Below, in pieces: positions 25,502 through 37,400 of a stretch of DNA of 64,000 bases. How positions within the stretch are numbered: position 1 is the first letter of the stretch; each line of letters begins with the position of its first letter. The translations under genes and the position numbers were made by a program. The notes beneath the pieces were generated by a model. The model did not search any database. It was not told the origin of the DNA and saw only the letters and a program-made list of their open reading frames with translations. This DNA comes from Holacanthus passer. Lineage: Eukaryota > Chordata > Actinopteri > Pomacanthidae. Location: contig JAFREQ010000014.1 of assembly GCA_025331565.1 (NCBI GenBank), forward strand, positions 14,186,001 through 14,250,000, written 5' to 3'.

Positions 25502-25537
25502 ATGCCTTCGGTCTGGCACAGCCTGAGATGGACGTGA
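25502..25537 (+). promoter_or_regulatory. Upstream ORF overlapping the tox2 start codon
   Basis: An ATG at 25502 opens an 11-codon frame ending at TGA 25535-25537, beyond the tox2 ATG at 25528 and in a different frame. Ribosomes initiating here would bypass the tox2 start. Its Kozak context is poor (T at -3, C at +4) while the tox2 ATG is strong, so leaky scanning is expected. Confidence 0.45.
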
Positions 25538-25632
25538 GATTTTACCCTGCGCCCCCGGCCAGTGTGGGTTCATGCTCTCTACCGACTGATCCCAGTTGTC
25601 TCAGCTCGTTGGACTATTACCACTCGAACAAG
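25528..25632 (+). CDS. tox2: TOX-family HMG-box protein, coding exon 1 (probable tox2), partial gene
   Basis: The exon encodes 35 residues, starting MDVRFYPAPPASVG and ending LSSLDYYHSNK, then a GTAAAT splice donor at 25633. TOX-family proteins share an MDVR(F/L)YP start, and the LDYYH..K-FDGD junction with exon 2 fits TOX2 better than TOX or TOX3; this comparison is from memory. TOX2 is a nuclear transcriptional regulator with one HMG-box DNA-binding domain; this exon supplies only the start of the N-terminal region. The start is well supported: an in-frame TGA lies upstream at 25462-25464, no other in-frame ATG intervenes, and the ATG has G at -3 and G at +4, a strong Kozak context. The exon ends on a codon boundary (phase 0). 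Paralogue identity (tox2 versus tox, or a teleost duplicate) rests on about 55 residues in total and is less certain than family membership. Confidence 0.85.
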
Positions 25633-25827
25633 GTAAATAACTGCGTGCACTCGCTTGCTTCACCTGTCTCATTCAAAGCTGCAAAAAAAAAAAAATAAAA
25701 TAAAATGTCAAGTGTCAAGTGACCTGAGCTGGGATGCTTCTCATTTAGTCCAGCATTTATCTTCACTGTTAGAGCCAAAAACCTGCAATCATTCTATTTT
25801 GCTGTTGAAAGAAAACTTTTTTTCCTC

Positions 25828-25848
25828 TCTCTCTCTCTCTCTCTCTAA
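25828..25848 (+). repeat. CT microsatellite at the start of intron 1
   Basis: About ten CT units, 195 bp into the intron. A second CT run lies at 26147-26167. Confidence 0.85.
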
Positions 25849-26486
25849 CCAACATGCTTATTATGTTATTTCCTCGGTGAGATTGTGCAGTTGTGTTTTG
25901 CACAAAGCTGGCATTAAGTGTCCCACCCCATGTGGAATACCAGGGGCTGTATAGAATCCATACTGCCCCACTGTGCTCCCTGCTCCCAACATTATCTTCC
26001 CTCTCAATGATTTCTTATAGCTTACATGCTTTTTTTTTTTTCCTCCGCTGGGAGTTCAACGATTAAATGGATGTGTGCCAGTAATGTACTGTTAATTACT
26101 TTGTAAGGAGAAACCATAGAGTCTGGCTGGTGCAAGTATCACTCCTTTCTCTCTCTCTCTCTCTCTTAGTTCGGAGCTTTTTTTTTTGGCTCCATTGCAA
26201 GTGCAGGTGGCATTTAAAAGCAATGTTATGATGATTTTGTAGTTCCAGGAAAAATAATAAAATCATCACCTCCATTGCGTGAAAACAACCCATGCTTGGT
26301 AATCCTGTTATAGAGAAGCGAAGGACGGGGCGACACGAGCAATCTTTAGGTGTGTTGAATCGAAAGATAAAAACACCACAAAGTGAGATGAGCTCGCAGC
26401 ACAAGTACTAATGAGTAGCACAGACACGAGATGCGCCCCGGTTGCAACACGAGGAAAACTATTTTAAACTGTCTAATTAACAGACT

Positions 26487-26677
26487 TGCAGCTTCCACCA
26501 GCGTCTCAGCCATCTGCAATCACAGAATTAGACTTTGTTGTTGTCACTTACCGCGGTGGGGATATTGCAGATCAACAGGCTCTCGCCGCTGATCTGCTGC
26601 TGTCGATGAAGTTGGTAGGAGATAAAGACGGTTTGGAGTTCTGTGCCTTGCCCTCTCAGATAAAGACGGCTTTCAGG
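26487..26677. other. Candidate exon-like block at the left end of tox2 intron 1, strand unclear
   Basis: On the + strand, GACTTGCAG precedes and AG|GTATGA follows an open stretch whose translation includes ELDFVVVTYRGGDIADQQ. On the - strand the same block is also open in one frame and ends at a strong-looking donor, CGCG|GTAAGTGA, near 26555-26562. The locus contains two near-copies of AGATAAAGACGG. Not recognised; it could be an unannotated exon, an antisense transcript or conserved regulatory DNA. Confidence 0.15.
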
Positions 26678-28660
26678 TATGACAATGAGGGTGAATGGTG
26701 CATGGTTGGGGATGTTTGTCTTTCACTGTGTGGGCACTGGAAAATCTCTGTAACTGAACGGAAAAATCCAGTAATCGTCAGAAAACATCGTCTCTGTTCT
26801 TAAAGAAATGCTGCTGCAGGAATCTTTGGTTGAAGCTTGTTTGAGTGCAAAAAAAAAACCCCTGATGAGGACAGTTTTGTTCTGCCTGATTCGATGGCAG
26901 ATGAAATAAGGCCTGAGTCAAACCTTCACTGATAAGGCCGCTTTACACCTGTGACACACAAATGGGCTCGTGTCTTCTCCGCACAGGGCTATCTTTTTGT
27001 AGGTCAGCCGAATTAGGATCATCCTCCGTGCGGATAATCCCAAGAATATGCTCATATCCACACACTGCATGAAACAAAGCCAGCAGATATTAAGTGATGT
27101 AAAGTGCTTTCACGAGGAGTAAAGTGACACCAACTACTGTCGCTGATACAAAAGTGTGGCACCCCTCAAAATTACAAGTGTTCATTTGAATTATTGAAAT
27201 CTCCCTTTGCTTCAAGGAGTGTGTGTGTGTGGGGGGGGGGTATTTCCACAAGGGGAGGTGTAATTTTCTATCATCACACGTGTAACACTAACTACCTTCA
27301 CTAGCAATGCAAATGAGGCCGGGAGCAGCCGGGGATCATTCGGTGTCCTGTTAACACGGCGCACGAGGTCAAGTTCCTCTCCTCAAATGCTCGTCAAACG
27401 GGCTGTGGCATTAAAGAGACATCTGATTTGTTATGTAGGTACTGTATCTGCGGATCCGATCTGCCTGCTGCTAATCATTCCTGACAGCCCTGGTTGGCCA
27501 ATTTCTAATTCTGCCCTGGTCACTTTCTGAAGCAGTGTGGAGGCAAAAGGCTAATCATGGCATTGAGGTCAATTGTTTTTATGGGCTCGCTTTGCATATT
27601 TATGTGGATTTTTTTTTTTTTTTTTTGGTCTGCTGCTGAATTTCTAGTTTATCTTGAGAATATTCTTTTGGGATAATATTATTGGACAAGAGTCAAAATA
27701 ATTTGAATAAGAAGAAGCTTTTGGTAAGATGGTTGCAATTTGGCAACCATATTGAGATTTAGCACAATTCTTCTTTTTTGGCAGCTCCAGTAACCCTGCT
27801 TTTTTAAAGAGGCAATTTACAGCCTGAGAAAACATTTTTCCTTTTATCGCTGCGAAATTTACAGTGTTAATCTGAGTCGCACACAAGCTTAATTGGATAA
27901 AATGAGCATGTGCTGGTATTTTCACTTTATAGTCTGTTTATTTGCAAACCTGTTTTGTGTGTTGCCGGCTCGCTCTGGATGCAGACACGAGCCTAGTTTG
28001 AGTAATTAGCAAGTTTATGTGACTTCCAGGGAACACGTGTGCTGCTTTCATGCTTTCAGCCTTTGTCACGCTGCTCATTTGGAGCCACAGCTTGTTTTTC
28101 GCTCGTAATAGTCGACTTCTGCTTGTGGATGTGTTTCTTTCTTCCACCTCGTTCAATGTGCTGATAATTACTGTGATCATCAATCGCTGCCTGAATCACT
28201 TCCGTTACTCGGGCGGCGTTGTCCACGATCAACAAAAACATCAGGAGCAATGTGAACCTTTTCCCTGATTTGGCAGCCAACATCTGCCATCGAGTGGCGC
28301 TCAGTGAATCGTTCTGCTAGCCAAGTGCTACAACTGCATTCACCGAGAAGTTCAGTACTGTAAAGCGGAGAAAAAAAGGTGAAGAACACGAAGAAAGAGA
28401 TGCATAAAATGAGCAAAGAAGCTACTTCAAGTGCAGATTGAGATGATTCAGAGAAATCCATAAATAACCCTGAAGATGTCTACCTCAATACTTTCAGTAC
28501 TCACTTTATTCACCGTGAGTGTGCACGTCTTTTATTGCTGTGGCGTCGAGGAGAAATTACACAGAACAATACCGTTATAACAGCTCTGTGCTCTGATGGT
28601 GATATTAAACTGTTTCGTGAATGTTGCATTACCGGCTGCGCGGTACATATATTACTCATA
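26678..28660. other. Intron 1, left part, single-copy
   Basis: No exon seen. It holds a GT/G10 run (27220-27240), a T-run (27610-27626) and the candidate regulatory block at 27290-27600. Confidence 0.45.
27290..27600. promoter_or_regulatory. Candidate intronic enhancer
   Basis: Repeat-free and comparatively GC-rich, with an exact POU octamer ATGCAAAT (27307-27314), CTAATCATTCC and CTAATCATGG homeodomain-like sites and a TTTGCATATTTATG end. It lies about 1.7 kb inside tox2 intron 1. Function is inferred from texture and motifs only. Confidence 0.3.
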
Positions 28661-29361
28661 GGCCACGTTTACACTGCAAGCCTTAGTGCTCGATTCAGAT
28701 TTTGTTCTTAGATCAGATTTTGTTTGCTTGGTCGTTCAGATTAGTTTTTTTAATGTTGCCAGTATCAGATTGTGAGGTGAAGTGATCCTGAATTGACCCG
28801 CATGTGACGTCACGCGTAGCAGACTGTCGTATGATGGACATGGGGGAGGAAGTAAACATGGAGGCCACTGAAGTCGGCGTTTTTACAATTTCATTTATAG
28901 GTTTATGTGCAGTGGAAGTCATGAGTAGATGATAATGAGGATGAGGAGAATTTTTTTTTAAATTATGGCATCTCGCTATAGATGCCACTTCTGCACAGAG
29001 GTGTGCATGGATGCAGACTCAGAGCCAGGAGTGATTTTAGATTTCAAATAAAATTCCAAGATGTCAACGGCTACTTTTAACTACATGTGTCAGCATCTCT
29101 CCACAAGAGTCACGTGGCAAGACGCTCAGTTCAGGTGAGCGAGTGACGTAAAAGTCGCATGAGTTCCGATATGACTGTTCAGACTGAGGTCGCGGTGTAA
29201 TGATTAAGAACCACGTATGAAAGCACCTTGAATCAGAATTGAAAAGATCAGACTCCACGTGATTTGTGCTGTTCAACAACTGCCATGTAAAAACAGATCT
29301 GAGTCACATGTGAGCAAAAAAACTGGATTTGGGCCACTTGTGCCTGCAGTCTGAATGAGCC
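28661..29361. mobile_element. MITE-like DNA transposon with imperfect terminal inverted repeats
   Basis: The left end reads GGCCACGTTTACACTGCA, and the reverse complement of the right end reads GGCTCATTCAGACTGCAGG. Similarity continues inward: GATCAGATTTTGTTTGC on the left, and on the right a CAAAAAAACTGGATTTGGGC segment which, reverse-complemented, is similar. The roughly 0.7-kb body has no coding capacity. I recognise the arrangement from common fish non-autonomous DNA elements but cannot assign the superfamily. No clear target-site duplication is visible. Confidence 0.65.
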
Positions 29362-29564
29362 GTATATGCTGTGCAAATACTGTACTAATTTGCACTTCAT
29401 GTATCGTGGAGAGCAGTAAAAGTATGAAAGATGCATCTCTTATGCAACATGCACAGCTGTTATTGTACTGTGGCAACTTGTTTGTCAGGCACTTTTAGTT
29501 TGCTCTGTGAAATGGGAACACAGTGTCTGCTCCTTTATTTGAATACCTTAATCAAACATTGCCG

Positions 29565-29586
29565 GCTGCTGCTGCTGCTGCTGCTG
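29565..29586 (+). repeat. (CTG)7 trinucleotide repeat
   Basis: Seven GCT/CTG units in the intron, just before the candidate element at 29632. Confidence 0.9.
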
Positions 29587-29631
29587 AGGTGAGGTGCTGC
29601 CTACGGTATAGTAATAGCAAAGAGTACAGAT

Positions 29632-30545
29632 CAGTGTTATCACAATACCAGAATTTGAAACTTTGGTACAACACTAGTATAAAAACAATACTCAATACCG
29701 CTTTTGATACCTGAAGAATAAAAAGTCCAATTTTTTTTTCTTTTTTATTATTAACAACCAGCACACAGGGCTCACTCCTCTCTTAATATTATCACATCTA
29801 CCTCTGTGAATTACAGGTTTAGTTCAACCAAATTAGAGGTGGTGATTGTGGGAACAGTGCAAAGACGAACCAAGTGGTGAGTTTCATTTTGTTTCTGTCG
29901 AGTTTGAATGAAGTCGGTTTTAAGATGATCAAATTACTGTTTCTGTAAATAGAGTCTGGTGGCGTTGACCAGAGTGATATAATGGCTGTTTTTGGTTAAA
30001 CAAAAATGATCTTACCCTTTAACTAGATGTTACTAGTGTCTGCAATGTTAACTAACCAATACACAAGCTAGTCAGCTGTTGTTAAAGTTAACCAGCTTAA
30101 CGTTAATGTTAATCAGGAGAAACTTTCTGAGCTCATCAGCATCGCATCTCAGCATCATAAACCACTTTTTCATTAATGACAATCACTGTCCACTAATTAC
30201 ATTTTATTAACACAATGTGACCTCCATCTGTAGCCTGTGAAGAAATCAGGGTGCCGATCCTTCAGATGTTTAGTCAGATTTTCTGTTCTGTTCTGCATCC
30301 ACCTCATCTTTAGTTCTGGACTTGCCATGGTTAACATAGTTTTGGTCGTTGTTGAAAAAATGCCAAAATAGTCAGAGGTTGAGGTTCATTTAGTTCCCTG
30401 TTGTTTCATCTGTGCAGCCTTGAAATGACAATCTGATTGTTGATCTGTTTTTTTTTTTGTAGCTTTGATACTTTAAATACTATCAAATGTACAATTGAAA
30501 CACGTGGTATGAAGAAAGTATTGAATAGTACTGATACTGACAGCC
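29632..30545. mobile_element. Possible non-autonomous element with 'ATACC/GGTAT'-rich ends
   Basis: The left part repeats CAATACC, GGTACAA and AATACCGC words. The right end carries matching GATACT and AGTATTGAATAGTAC words close to CTGATACTGACAG. The two ends are partly complementary, as in fish MITE-like repeats that I have seen with this wording. The middle has no ORF of note. The boundaries are approximate. Confidence 0.4.
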
Positions 30546-31734
30546 TTAGTAGAGAGAGAGAGAGTAAGCCCTGTGTTTATACATCCAGGCCCCACCCAGC
30601 TCATATATCCTCCCAACAACTGATATCTGCTGAGATAAGGCATGACTGGAGAGCTGGCTTTGTTAGTTGGTGGTCTCCGCAGCAGACGAGCTGGGGGATG
30701 ATGTGCTCCATTTGAATGCCTTATCTTAGATTTATTTTTTATTACACCGCTGCCTTGTGTGTGCTGTGCAAAGGTTTGATTGCTGTGCATTAACATACAC
30801 AGTCAGTTCACATCAACTGATCACCCCCCGAGTGAGACAAGCTCTTGAATAAACCCAGACATGTTTGTAGTTCGTTTTTTGGCTGAATGTGCAGGGGATG
30901 TTTTTAATACCACGACTTCTTAAACATGGCTGACAAATTAACCGGTCGCTGTAATGCAGGCTGTTGTATTACGTTCATGTTGAGGGCTGTTGTCGCTATT
31001 AGCTAATGACAAACTCTGTGGTATGTGGCAGAGAGGCAGAAAGGGAGAATCAAAGGATGAGCGAGAGTCAAATGGGTTGAAGTAATCAGTGGCCCAGTAT
31101 GGGGACAGTGTGTGTGTGTGTGTGTGTATGTGTGTGTGCATGCTAACTCGGGGCCATTCAAGCGTTTTGCTGACTACGGAATCACAATCACAATTGCTTT
31201 CATAGCTCCGTGCAGAGGAAGGCCATGCATACCACAGTAAGGGCCGGTGACACACAGCGAGCTGGGGCAAAAACAGCCACTAAATCATATTCTCCCTGCC
31301 CCGGCACACGGAGGAGCTTTTTAATAGGGATTCCAACCATTTGAAATTATTTCAATAAAACTGGAATTGGCTCTGACATTGGCTGAGTCACAGAGGCAGC
31401 ATATGGCACAGGGATTTCTTGCCTCATATATATATATATATTTTTGTAGGTGACTCTGTATGAAAAGTCGTATTCCCGACCGACCACAAGGTGTCTACAT
31501 TTGGTTTTTTGGTGACTTTGCTTTGGGGATTTCTCATAGACAAATATTGATGAAAGGAAATGTGACATGCTGTAATACCACATGTGGTATCGCGAATGGC
31601 TTTTTCACCACTTAAATGCTCTTTGTTTGCCCTTTAAATGTTTGTGTTTGATGTAGGTTGTGAGAGTGATGGTATGAATGTGTGTGTGTGTGTGTGGTAG
31701 TTGTGGTGGTGGTGTTGGGAAGGGGGGGCTACCC

Positions 31735-32045
31735 ATGTGCTAATTATTGGCCCTGGCAGTGCTAAGCTACTTGCTCGTTGGTGGGTAGCAGTGCGTCCCC
31801 CTCAGCGTCTGTTACCGTAATTAAGACCAGCCGCCCCACTGTAGTGTGCTTACATTAGTCAGCCCAGGCCTTCCCATGGGGCAGTGCGATGGCATTCTCA
31901 TTCTCGCTGCAGAAGAAGAAAGAAAAAGAAAAGGAGCCAGCACCTGCTGCAGAGTAGGCCCCCGGGTGTTTAGTTAAATGTTGATTATGTTTGTTAATGG
32001 CTGCAAACACTCAGAAGGAACGGCGCGTGACAGTGTGGTGAAAGT
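31735..32045. promoter_or_regulatory. Candidate intronic enhancer
   Basis: Repeat-free, relatively GC-rich block with GCTAATTATTGG and CCGTAATTAAGACC homeodomain cores, sitting between two microsatellites. Judged by texture only. Confidence 0.3.
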
Positions 32046-32064
32046 GCTGTGCCGATAAAGCAGA

Positions 32065-32065
<1 letters not shown>

Positions 32066-32100
<35 letters not shown>

Positions 32101-32124
32101 CATCTGTCTATCTATCTATCTATC
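32066..32124 (+). repeat. ATCT microsatellite, imperfect
   Basis: ATCT units with ATT, CATCTG and similar interruptions. The preceding GATAAAGCAGAC may be the remnant of a non-LTR retrotransposon tail, many of which end in ATCT arrays in fish. Confidence 0.9.
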
Positions 32125-34069
32125 TGGGATATCGATCCATTTTGAGGTTTGTCATCTCTCGCGATAATTAATCAGGCATTTGTCGAAGCTGTATTTGTGT
32201 TTTTCCAGTGCTTTCAGCTGAGTCGAACTGACAAGATTACTGGATCCCAGCCAGCGTTTCTGTGCTGAAGGCAAACAAATGTAGACAAATAGGAAGGAGT
32301 GTAAGAGTGCCAAGAGATTCTCCTTCTGTAGGCCGTGTACTGTATATATACACTGCATGTACAGTATGTGCTGAACTGATAGGCCGCTTGATTGATTAGT
32401 CAGTTGACTGATCATCTGTTTTATGTCATTGCAAACAGAAAATCTTTGAGTTTTGACTGTTCAAAAAAAATCAGTTGAAGTTGTCTCCTTGGGTTCAATT
32501 CATTGATAAAAGAATTAACATGAATCAGGGATTAAGATAATCAATTGTCATATTCTAGTATATCCTTTATGCACAGCATGGCTACTATAGGTCTATATAT
32601 GCATTTATGTACAGTTTACACTATATGTATCAATGTATGTACCATGTATGCACTGTGCTGTATGTACTGTATGTATGTTTGCATGGAAGAGGCTGGAAGC
32701 TGGACAAACATTCCCAGTTGTCTCAGCTTCCTGAGGTATGTCCTGTGCAAACACCATGGGCCATGGTATAAGCTCCTTGCCAGGGATTTAAGGCTCTTTC
32801 CCTCCCTTGTTTTCACCGAATATCCTTCACAAATATTATCGGCCTGGTGTCAGTGCCATGTTTGTGCTGCAGCCTGAAGGGACAGTGCCCATATGAAAGT
32901 TAAATTAATGGTCCAAAGCCCAGACTAACACAGAAACAGTTCACATAAAGTACAATGAGTATTTTTTCTCACACCCTGCCTCAGCTGTGTAGATCAGTCT
33001 CATTCTTTTGGGAGATAAATTATCAATCAGAATACTTTTTTTTTTTTAGTTTGCCATCCACTAGCAGATGTTTGACTTCTAACCTGAGCGCTGGTGTCTT
33101 CCATTAGTTCGCTGACATGCATTGATTTGGACCGTGAGAGGTTTCCACTCGAGGAAGACAGGACTGATAAATCTATATGATCCTGAATTTGCTCTCTTTC
33201 CTCTTTCCCCAGCTGCGACTGTCTCGCCTCGTCCCTTGTCTGTCAGGAGCATGTGTTTATTATGTGTGACATATTTAGCAGGCAGATATAATTGCCTGTG
33301 CAAGGCTGTAATCGTCTGCGTCCAATTCAGTCAGCAGAGACTGCGGGAGCCCGCAGAGCCACCGAGGTAATCAAACTGTGGCTCATTCTTCCTCTTTGAG
33401 AGCTAATGATGAGCTCCATGATCGTTTACAATGGGCAGAGAGGGAAGTGTGACAGAAAGTACAGTGATGATACCGTGGTTTTTAGTTCTCGCTGTGCTAT
33501 TATCTTTGGTTAAAGACGTGGGGATGACCTAAAACAGGGAGAGATGGAAAAGTTGCTGCAGAGTTATGGAGAGAGGAAAGAATAGAGATAGATGTCGTTA
33601 AAGAAAAAGGGAGGTAGAGAGGTTAGAGGAGACTTGTGGGTTGAGAAAAGGGAGGGAAAGCGAGAGAAAGAGGCCCTCTCTTTGTGTTGTCGACCTATTT
33701 AGTCTCAAGCTGGCCACGAGCCACGTCGATGAGTGATGTCGCAAAGAAAAACAAACAGAGGAAAGAAAAGTAGGATTTTTGGAAATTATGATATACGATC
33801 AATGGTGTTATGCTATCGAGGAGTCTGTCTTTCTCTTAACAAGGCCTCGACAACTTCATAGTTGCTCGGCAGGGTTGTTAACACACAGGAAAGGGAAACT
33901 TGAGCAGATCTTTTTATAGAATTGTTAATAACACAGTAGACAGTAGTGAAAAACCATAGCCTAAAGCAGCACTTACTGGCACAACCCACGTGAACCGAGC
34001 AAGTAAGTATATGTGTATGTGTGTGAATATGTGTGTGCATGCATGCTTTTGTGTGTGCTGGCACCTTAA

Positions 34070-34410
34070 CATGGTGGAAGACGTATTCAGATCCTGTACT
34101 TAAGTAAAAGTAGTAGTACCACGTGGTAGAAGTACTCTGTTACAGATAAAAGTCTAAAAAATTTACCTAATCGTGAATGAAGTATCAAAAGTATAAGTAC
34201 CCCTGTCTGTGTACAAATCGTGTACAGTGTTGGAATGTAACTAAGTATATTCACTTAGTGTTGCACAATTTTGAGATACTTGTACTTTACTTGAGTATTT
34301 CCATTTTCTGCTTCTTAATACTTCACTACATTTCAACTGAAATTTTGTACTTTTCACTCCACTATATTTATACTCAGTGTATGAAATACAATGCATTTTT
34401 ATAAAACAAA
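34070..34410. repeat. Interspersed repeat family C, copy 2
   Basis: Begins GGTGGAAGACGTATTCAG and carries TTAAGTAAAAGTAGTAGTAC, followed by GTGTTGGAATGTAACTAAG and complementary TACTTGTACTTTACTTGAG words. The change from forward to complementary wording near 34225 suggests two fragments fused head to head or one element with inverted halves. Confidence 0.65.
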
Positions 34411-37400
34411 CTAATGGTTTCAAATTTTGACCTTGAAGATGAGTTCCACCAAAGAGTGACTTCCCCTTTTATTCAAATAATTGCTCGAGGCCAAATGAGG
34501 TAAAAACTCCCCACTATTTTACAAAGTCGACAAAAGTCCTAAAAATGAATTCAGCTGTCAATTAGAACTTTTTCTCTTCTTTCCCCTTTAACCACATTAA
34601 TCATCTCATGCACCTGAGATTAAAATGGTTAAAACAGCAACAGGTACAGTCAGGCAGGTTACTCAGCAAAGGCATCGGGAATGTCATAACCAGGAACAAA
34701 TGTTCAGGGCAGCGGGGCAGGGAAAGGGAGTGAAACTGAGAGATGGTCATGTTTTATTAAGCCTGATAATGCAGCCTAATCTGTGGCTCGGGTTACACAG
34801 TGCTTTGTGGGTAATTAGAGATCATGTCGTATGCCTGGCCTGCTGAAAAATTGCGCTCCGCCCTAATCCCCTCCTATCCGCCTTTCACCCGCCACCTCCC
34901 TTCTTCTCTCTCTTCATTCTCTGCCTCACAAAAAAAAAAGCCCTTCATGCTTCCAAATGAGCTGGCTTCCTGTCAGGAAAAGGCACAAATAAACAAACAT
35001 GGCAGCCATACTTCAGGTAGCTAGTCATCAGAAAGTCCATACCTTGCTGTAAGACACTTGGAAATGTGCTTATGTGCTCAGAATTCAATAAGAGGAAGTC
35101 AACAGTGGAGCACTTTGTGGTTTGTTTTGTGGAACTTGTTAGATGAATGACTAATGCCTCCTGGCAAGTGCCCCAGGTTTACTATTACCAAAACAATGGC
35201 ACTTGATACAGAGCACCGTAGCCTTGGTTTTCACACAGACAGGAGCTCGGGCTGCTGTTTTCTTTTGAACCCTCAATGCTGACTGCCCATTCATGCAACA
35301 TCCCCCGAACACAGACGCGCACACAAAGGAAATTCTCAACTGACACGGTGACTTGTCGCCAAAAAAAAAAAAGAAACAACAGCTTCTTTCATCGCTCATT
35401 GTCACCAATTTTTCCATTGTTAAAAACCAAGAAACGTTTCCCTTTCTCTGTATCTAGATTTGGCCATCGCCATGTGTAAAACAGTAGCCGTGTTTGCATT
35501 CGCACAGTTATATAATTACTGGCTTTACTGGGAATTATGACAGCAACTCCATTAAACTGTCTCCACATCAGGTGGAAAATAATGATGCAATCTGGTACAG
35601 TTTTAGAGCAAAAGCATCAGCTGCCTCCCACCATAAACTCGAGAAACTGCATAGGTGCAAAGACTGGATTAAAAGCTGGTTTAAAGTCTAACCCACTGAG
35701 ATGAATGCGTGCAGTGTTTCCCCTAAATTTTTTGTCACGCCTGGTGGTTTAAGCAAAAAATCCCCTTTACATAGAGGAAGCCATGAAAGCAATAATAAAA
35801 CCAACCATAAAGAAACAGTATGCATTTATCTCCTCTGTATCTCATTGCCAGCTCATATACATCCTACAGTATGCACCATATGAATCATTGAAGGAAACTG
35901 TTCTGAATCTTATCATTATGAGCACACATGATGACAGTATTGTCATAGACACGAGACACAAATAATTAACAGTACGTCTGCAACATGCAGTTATCCACAC
36001 TCGCGTCGAACCCGTGGACCTCTTCAGAGCCACTGAAGGAGGCCTTATGGACGATTATTTATTCAGACACGGAGGAGATAAGGCACAGCATTTCATAGGG
36101 ATATGTGTTCATACTGCTGCCACATAGGAAACAAGCTTTCAAACAGCTCATATACCATCAGAAATCGCATTTGCATAAAAATGTTTCAAAATGCAAAACT
36201 GAGCTATATTCAAAGTGTTCAAGTAGCACGGTGATTATTGGCAGAACTAGAAGGCTTTTAAGAGTTGAGGGAGCTAATAGCCACCAGTGACTCTTTATCT
36301 CAGTCTGCATGTAGGTGTTATTGTGGATATGGGTAGCTTAGGAACCAGAGACAAAAAAAAAAAAAACAACAGTGAAGTTGTTAAGCAGGAGATAAATTGG
36401 ACTCTAGACTCATAAGGCCACACCTCGGCTCGTATCAGTCTGAGGTCTGGGGAATTTTGACGTCTGGTTCCTGTTTCTGCTGGTTTGATTGGCTCAGCCG
36501 GTTGTCAATCAGCGGTGTTGTTCAGTTGTTGAAGATGGTTTCCATAGAGAAAATGTTCCATTTTAATTTGTCATCAAGTTCAACAGAGTTTTGAAACCCA
36601 TGCCACAGACCCATCTGTTGTCTGCCTGGCTCTCTCTTTCTGTAGCTTCTGGCACGAGTGTTGCTTTAATTTTTAACATGTATTCCTCCTATTGCAATAA
36701 TCCACAGGCCATTGACTGTATTCTTATCAAGTGTTGGCTCTAGATATTAATTTACTGTTACCCTTATGTGTAGAATTTAATTCCTAATATACAGGTTTGA
36801 GTCATCAGTCTAACTGTATCAGGAACGTACAATCATGTCATAATGTATTGGATCACTATTTTTGATGTTGAAGACCAAATGTTATTTTGGGCCAATGGCT
36901 GCATGGCGATGAAAACAAAAAAAATAATTACTGAGTTACCCAATTACAACTGTCTGACTTTCAAACTAATTTTGAATCTTGCAGGACCACACACACACAC
37001 ACGCAGGGTCTACAATCACTCACTTTTACACCTCTGAATCCCCCGCCATCCAGCTACACACACACACATGCACACACACACACTTTCCATACAGCTTCAA
37101 GGCATTTCATTTCCTCCCCTCCTATGACAACATCACAATATAATGGGACATGGTGTCACGTGACAGGAGCAAGTACATGGAGCGATCAAATCGCTCCCTC
37201 TGTCTCTCTCTCTCTCTCTAGCTTGAAGGGCAGAACGGTCAGTCGTTACATAAACTAGAGTTGGTTCAATTACAGAAAAATGTGCTTTGTGCCCTTGTCA
37301 TAAGCAGTGTGATGAAGCAGATATAAAACAAGTTAGTTAGCCATGTTCCTTCAGGATTTTGATAAAATACCTTCTTTTTCTTCTTTCTCTGGAACCATAC

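Larger units (their letters stand above)
24880..25527 (+). promoter_or_regulatory. tox2: Promoter and 5' leader region of the tox2-like gene
   Basis: This stretch is clearly richer in GC and CpG than its flanks, especially 25025-25130, 25210-25260 and 25290-25380. It contains a CCAAT motif (24967-24971), a C-rich tract (24974-25020), a TATA-like TTTATAAA (25153-25160), an A-rich then T-rich stretch, a palindromic E-box CACGTG (25243-25248), a run of 26 T (25264-25289) and a GT repeat (25400-25456). If the TATA-like element is used, transcription would start near 25180-25195 and the leader would be about 340 nt. The start site is inferred, not seen. Confidence 0.6.
30546..34069. other. Intron 1, 30.5-34.1 kb
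   Basis: No exon recognised. GT repeats lie at 31108-31138 and 31680-31697, an AT run at 31427-31441, an ATCT array at 32066-32124, and a purine-rich stretch at 33535-33690. Confidence 0.45.

Noticed and set aside
24916..25503. 195-codon antisense ORF over the tox2 promoter
   Set aside because: It is built from the CA, poly-A and C/G-rich simple sequence of the promoter read backwards, with no domain or conserved motif.
35712..35790. Possible repeat start (GCAGTGTTTCCCCTAAATTT)
   Set aside because: It resembles the first bases of a frequent fish repeat, but the similarity is not convincing beyond about 40 bp.
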